A DNA stretch of 64,000 nucleotides, from contig OX387204.1 of NCBI GenBank assembly GCA_947561715.1, positions 12,529,001 through 12,593,000 on the forward strand, given 5' to 3'. Of the stretch, positions 59,813 to 64,000 are shown piece by piece (positions within the stretch are counted from its first letter, which is position 1; each line of letters begins with the position of its first letter). This stretch comes from Ascidia mentula. Its lineage: Eukaryota; Chordata; Ascidiacea; Phlebobranchia; Ascidiidae. The position numbers were made by a program, and so were the translations under genes. The notes below the pieces were generated by a model. The model saw only the letters and a list, made by a program, of their open reading frames with translations, ran no database searches and was not told the DNA's origin.

Positions 59813-62800
59813 TTACCTATGACTGGGCAAAACGTTGCAGCCAGAAGGAGGTTCAAAAGTGGTCGTTATCGGTGGCTCGACAGTGGTCGAAATCGGTGTG
59901 GTCAAAGTCATAGTTGGAGTGGAAAACATTGTGGTAGTGCTGACTAAGAGACCTTCTGTAAAGCAAAAGTATTTGAAACACTTGTGTTACGTTTGCATCA
60001 CTCAGTAACCCTTACCTGTGGTAAAAGTAAAGTTGGTTGATGTGCTTGTTGAGAACGTGGGTTTGACCATGATGGTATAAACAGAGGTTGGGTTAAGATT
60101 AGCAAACGCTGCTTCTCTGTTGTGAAGTCTGCTGTACTTTGTAATTACACTTGTTCCTTCAATCAACGTCACGTCATAAAAAAATAGTTCATAAGCTGGA
60201 ACCAATCTTTCCCACTTGACGATGACGAAATGAAGTCCAACATTTTGTGGAGTAATTGTGACATCACTGTTTCCTGTGTGTGGTTAATTTTTAGAACAGA
60301 GTTCGTTGTTTAAATCTCACTTTTTATCAACAACTTACCATAACACTCGGTTCTGTAATAACAGTAACAACTGGTTCCATAATAATTTTTATCGCAGGTA
60401 CCACGGGTTCCGCAAATTGAATAAGAAGTTGAATCACATTTTCCTGCAAATTTTGTAGTGTTTGGTTGGACTTATTGGGTTATTGTAACTTTCCACAAAC
60501 TTAACTTACCCACGCAATTAATTCCATTGCCAAAGTATCCCAACTTACAAGAACATGTGAAACTGCCCATTGTGTTCGTACATACCGCCTCATTGTGACA
60601 GTTGTGCAAACCGTAAAAACATTCATCAATATCTGCAATAATGTTTTGCTTATTTAACTAAATATTAATTAATGACAAATTTAATTATTATAACCTATAC
60701 AAGATCCTCCTAAGAGCGCAAACCCAGCTCCACAGCCATGAGCAGGATTCGGTGTGCTTGGCGACAAAGTTGGGTCAATCGGCATTTCAGGTTCTGCAAT
60801 ACAGTTACCAAGATAAAAACTAAATTTAAGGTTTTTATTTTGAAATGAAAGGAAAAAATGAGTTACTTCACCTGTTTGAGCTAAAATGCTCGCAGATGCG
60901 GTTCCAAGTTCGTTATAGACTACTACAGTTAGATTATAATTTGTTGATGGCTTCAGAAACGAAAACGCTGCTTTGTTTGGAATGTGTTGATCATAGGAAA
61001 CTCCATCACCAGACAGAAATGCACTTCTATATGCAACTTTGTTGCTTGTCCATGAAAAACTGAGGCCGGTACCAGATTTCCAAGTTATTGATAAGTTTCC
61101 AACAGAAGGTAGTTCAACTATTGAAAATTGAAGTGTAGAAGTTATTTATGATAGCAAATCTGCGAAAATGCAAACTCCGAACCATAGTGGACTTACCAAA
61201 CGTGTCAGACCAAAGGGGATATGTATCACATTCTCCTCTTGAATAACATTCTGTTCCTCCACAATGCCCTATGATTGTTAACACGATGGAATATTGTGAA
61301 ACAAATAATTAGAAATGTTATGCATTCCACAATTAAGGTAAGAAAAAGAAAAGTCATTTGTTCCTTAGCTCGTCATATTAGCAGCAATTTTTGCAATCGA
61401 AAGTAACGGTTTTTGATTCACAAATGACATAACTTACGAGTGCAAACGTTTCCATCCCCAACATAACAATTGTTGCAAATGCAATTGTAACTTCCAGGTG
61501 TGTTCGTGCATGCTGCGTTCGAATCACATGGATTACCCGTGCACTCGTTAATATCTGGTAAAAAATATGACAGTTTGTCAAACCGGTTGTTTTAACACAT
61601 TTACACGGCCTGTACTTTCAAATTTTATTTATAATCGTGTAAACTCCCATATCGTTTGTGGACAGCTGCATGTGGCAAAAATATATTACGCAGAACTGAT
61701 GCAGTATACTGCAGGGGGCAAAAAGTTTTCTGCAGAGTTCCAAATTTAATGTGTTATCTATACACAAAAAGGAAAGTATAATTTGCAATATTATCTCGAC
61801 ATTAAAAACATTTTTATGACACATGTTGAAACTAACAGAAGTCAAATGCAAAATTCGGTCCAATTTACAAGAACGGGGAACTTGCCATTGCAATTAAACC
61901 CGTCACTTGTGAATCCAGAACAGCAACTTAGTGGCGGAGAGTTCACACATCCTGACGTTGTTGGAGATGGAAGGGTTGGAATTGCTGGTTCGAAAACTGT
62001 AAAAGCATGCGACTATAACCTTATCTTTGCATATTTATCATAAAACAACTAAAAGATAAAAACACTCATAAGTTGGTCGTGAATAATCGAACTTACGAGT
62101 TCTGACTTTAATAATTTGAGTGGATGTGGAAATGAAGTTCCGAGCTGTAACTGTTATGTTGTACTCGGTATCTGGCTGCAAGTAAAGGAAACCTATCTGC
62201 CTCGTTCCTGAATAGTAATTCCTTGCCCCGGTGGTTGAAGCATCCGCTATGTTCGAGTTGCTGGCATTCCATCCAATAAACAGACTGTTGTGGGTTTTCC
62301 ACAAAACCTTGATATTGTGAATAACTGGTTCACCTGTAGACAAAAAACGTGACCAGTATGAAATGAAATAATACCTTCTGTTTTTACTAAATGCATTTTT
62401 ACAGAACAACAGTACGGTATACTCACCACTTGTGAAACAGGTGTAACCGTTCAAACCTTCAGCACAACGACCAGGGCAAGAACTATTGCAGTATCCTGAA
62501 CATTGATGTAAACAGAAAAAATAGATTTAGTTAAGTTAGGTGCGGGTAATTTTTAAACGAAGGTAATGAGATGGTAAACAAATTTATTAGGACTTCTTGG
62601 AATAAAAACAATGTTCTCGTTACAATGCAATCTGACAAATTAATCACGTTCTGCTATATGTTGCTCTGCTATATATTGATACTATATATTAGCGGTTAAA
62701 ATTACATTTTGTGAATTTGTAAAACAAGGAAAAAACAATTGGATTGAACAACTATTTCAACTAAAAGCACAAACCTTTGCAGTCGAATCCGTCACCTACA

Positions 62801-63105
62801 AACCAGTCTTTGCACTTACAAGTGTATCCCCCACTTGTGTTTGTGCAATTTGCCTCAACGTGACATGCGTGAGTCCCATCAGTGCATTCATCAACACCTG
62901 AAATCATCACGTAGTTACCGACTATAAAATACTGATTTCCGAAGAAAACGAGACAAAATCTTGCCATTTTATCAAAAATTTCAACATATTATACTTATTG
63001 CAAGTTAGTATTCAAAATATTCTAAAGGTAACATGAATATTTGTACCCACCTTGACATTGGACGCATGTTACAACAACAAACACGAACACCAGATAGGAC
63101 AACAT
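59813..63105 (-). CDS. Unit G: EGF/FN3 mosaic protein without hydrophobic tail, 13 exons, 585 aa
   Basis: Exons: 63105-63051, 62897-62775, 62495-62427, 62333-62097, 61996-61886, 61554-61438, 61268-61197, 61117-60872, 60793-60695, 60632-60510, 60443-60339, 60273-60016, 59955-59813, a total of 1758 bp. The architecture is as in unit F. The first of the paired ATG codons reads AGG, so the start is the second one and the signal peptide is one residue shorter. The last exon has the Thr/Pro stalk but diverges after SGCNV and stops at 59813-59815 (LPSHR end), so there is no hydrophobic tail. The bases there read CATAG|GTAACC, which is also a fair splice donor, so a further exon downstream cannot be ruled out. 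As read, the protein is secreted. Intron 5 has the GC donor seen in the other units. Confidence 0.82.
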
Positions 63106-64000
63106 CCTGTTGGCAGAATAATCTGAAACTGAACCCTGCCTGCGTCACAAAACCCCTTTTCTTCCACCAGCCACACAAAGCATGTTTTCTTCACATTCAC
63201 TGAGTGTGTTGACACTTGACAAACAAGCAGCCTTTTCAACCCAGAAAAGAGTGACGGAAATTTCCTCGTGCTAAAACCAGAAACCTTTTATTCTGTGTAC
63301 ATTGATCGAAGCCTTTGATAGCCTGTCAGACTGTCCTCGTAATTGATCTGGAATTGTCCGCCACTGCACGACCCAAACACTTCATACATTAACATGATAC
63401 CTGACAAAATGAGTGGTTTGAGTTTTTCACTAAATAATAAAATACAAAATATGTTACAGAAAACATTAGGTTTACAGGCTTTGCTGCCCAGGCATTGCAG
63501 CCTTATTGGATCAGCCACTCTATCCTGACATCTCGATACGATAGCTGTGAACGCCAAGGCCCCGCACAGTCGGGCGATCCTGCCAATTGTGTCATTACAT
63601 GAATCGTTACTGCGTTGTTATAGAAAATTAATTATTGGTCTGAACTGATCAAAGCATTTATTTTTAAACTCAGGTGATATTGGAGGAATGCGAAACCGGG
63701 GTTAACGTAAAGTCGGTCAAGCAAAAAACGACCTCAGTTCCGAAACCAACTGGTTCGCAGAAACTTTTTTTTAATTTTTCTCTCTCTAGGTCTCACTGGT
63801 GTTTCTTGCGTACCGACGTGACTTGACTCGAATAAGAACCCTGCTCTGGGATTTTCAGTAAAGTCAGTCGTGCATGCAAACGTTGAGTGTAAAATTTTAC
63901 GGAACCTAGTAGAAAAGACATATTTTTCCGGTAAACCGACTTTCTATAACGGCACACCGGTTGTCAAGCGCTGAGTGTTTGTTGTACAAAACCTAGAATT
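63106..64000. other. Upstream flank of unit G
   Basis: The stretch to about 63770 matches the family 5' flank. After that (from about 63780) it departs from the other copies, which may mark the right border of the duplicated block. No gene is seen before the window ends. Confidence 0.5.

Overview
The window is nuclear DNA from an intron-bearing, transposon-rich invertebrate animal. The evidence is GT-AG (and some GC-AG) introns, mosaic extracellular proteins built from calcium-binding EGF and fibronectin type III (FN3) exons, and a metazoan mix of Ty3/Gypsy, BEL/Pao, non-LTR, Penelope-like and hAT elements. I cannot fix the phylum from the sequence; a tunicate, cnidarian or sponge are all possible. 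No rRNA, tRNA, CRISPR or bacterial operon structure was seen.

The core is a tandem array, all on the minus strand, of seven copies (units A to G from left to right) of one gene family. An intact copy has 13 coding exons: signal peptide, EGF1, a 23-residue Cys mini-exon, FN3-1, a Pro/Thr-Cys linker, EGF2, a 24-residue HCGG exon, FN3-2, a Ser/Pro-Cys linker, EGF3, a 35-residue Cys exon, FN3-3, and a Thr/Ser/Pro stalk that ends in a hydrophobic tail. Every internal exon is symmetrical phase 1-1. Units E (47504 to 41489, 640 aa), F (56171 to 52698, 617 aa) and G (63105 to 59813, 585 aa) read through without a lesion. G lacks the hydrophobic tail and would be secreted or differently anchored. Units A, B, C and D carry stops, frameshifts, a lost splice donor, exon fusion or exon loss. 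An orphan signal-peptide exon lies at 27519-27573. This is a birth-and-death cluster of cell-surface or secreted receptor-like proteins, and it is the most interesting thing in the window.

Mobile DNA fills the spaces. A Ty3/Gypsy element (200-6274) sits inside a non-LTR element, and the same insertion site is seen again as a solo LTR (15940-16574) and as an empty site near 51255. Two decayed BEL/Pao copies (19029-24093 and 30094-34588) have complementary deletions. A second, LTR-less Gypsy fragment lies in the same intron of units A and E, so it was copied with them. There are also a hAT/ZBED-like transposase remnant (28530-30017), a Penelope-like remnant (38700-39717), a non-autonomous hAT element with perfect ends and target duplication (51965-52349), and non-LTR remnants near 14268-16640, 49545-51300 and 58430-58650.

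Layout: 1-6340 non-LTR remnant with Gypsy; 6489-12337 unit A; 12338-16640 flank, non-LTR element and solo LTR; 16802-18536 unit B (5' truncated); 19029-24093 BEL copy 1; 24365-26899 unit C; 26900-28529 duplicated flank with orphan exon; 28530-30017 hAT; 30094-34588 BEL copy 2; 34862-38455 unit D; 38700-39717 Penelope-like; 41489-47504 unit E; 49545-51300 non-LTR; 51965-52349 hAT MITE; 52698-56171 unit F; 59813-63105 unit G; 63106-64000 upstream flank of G.
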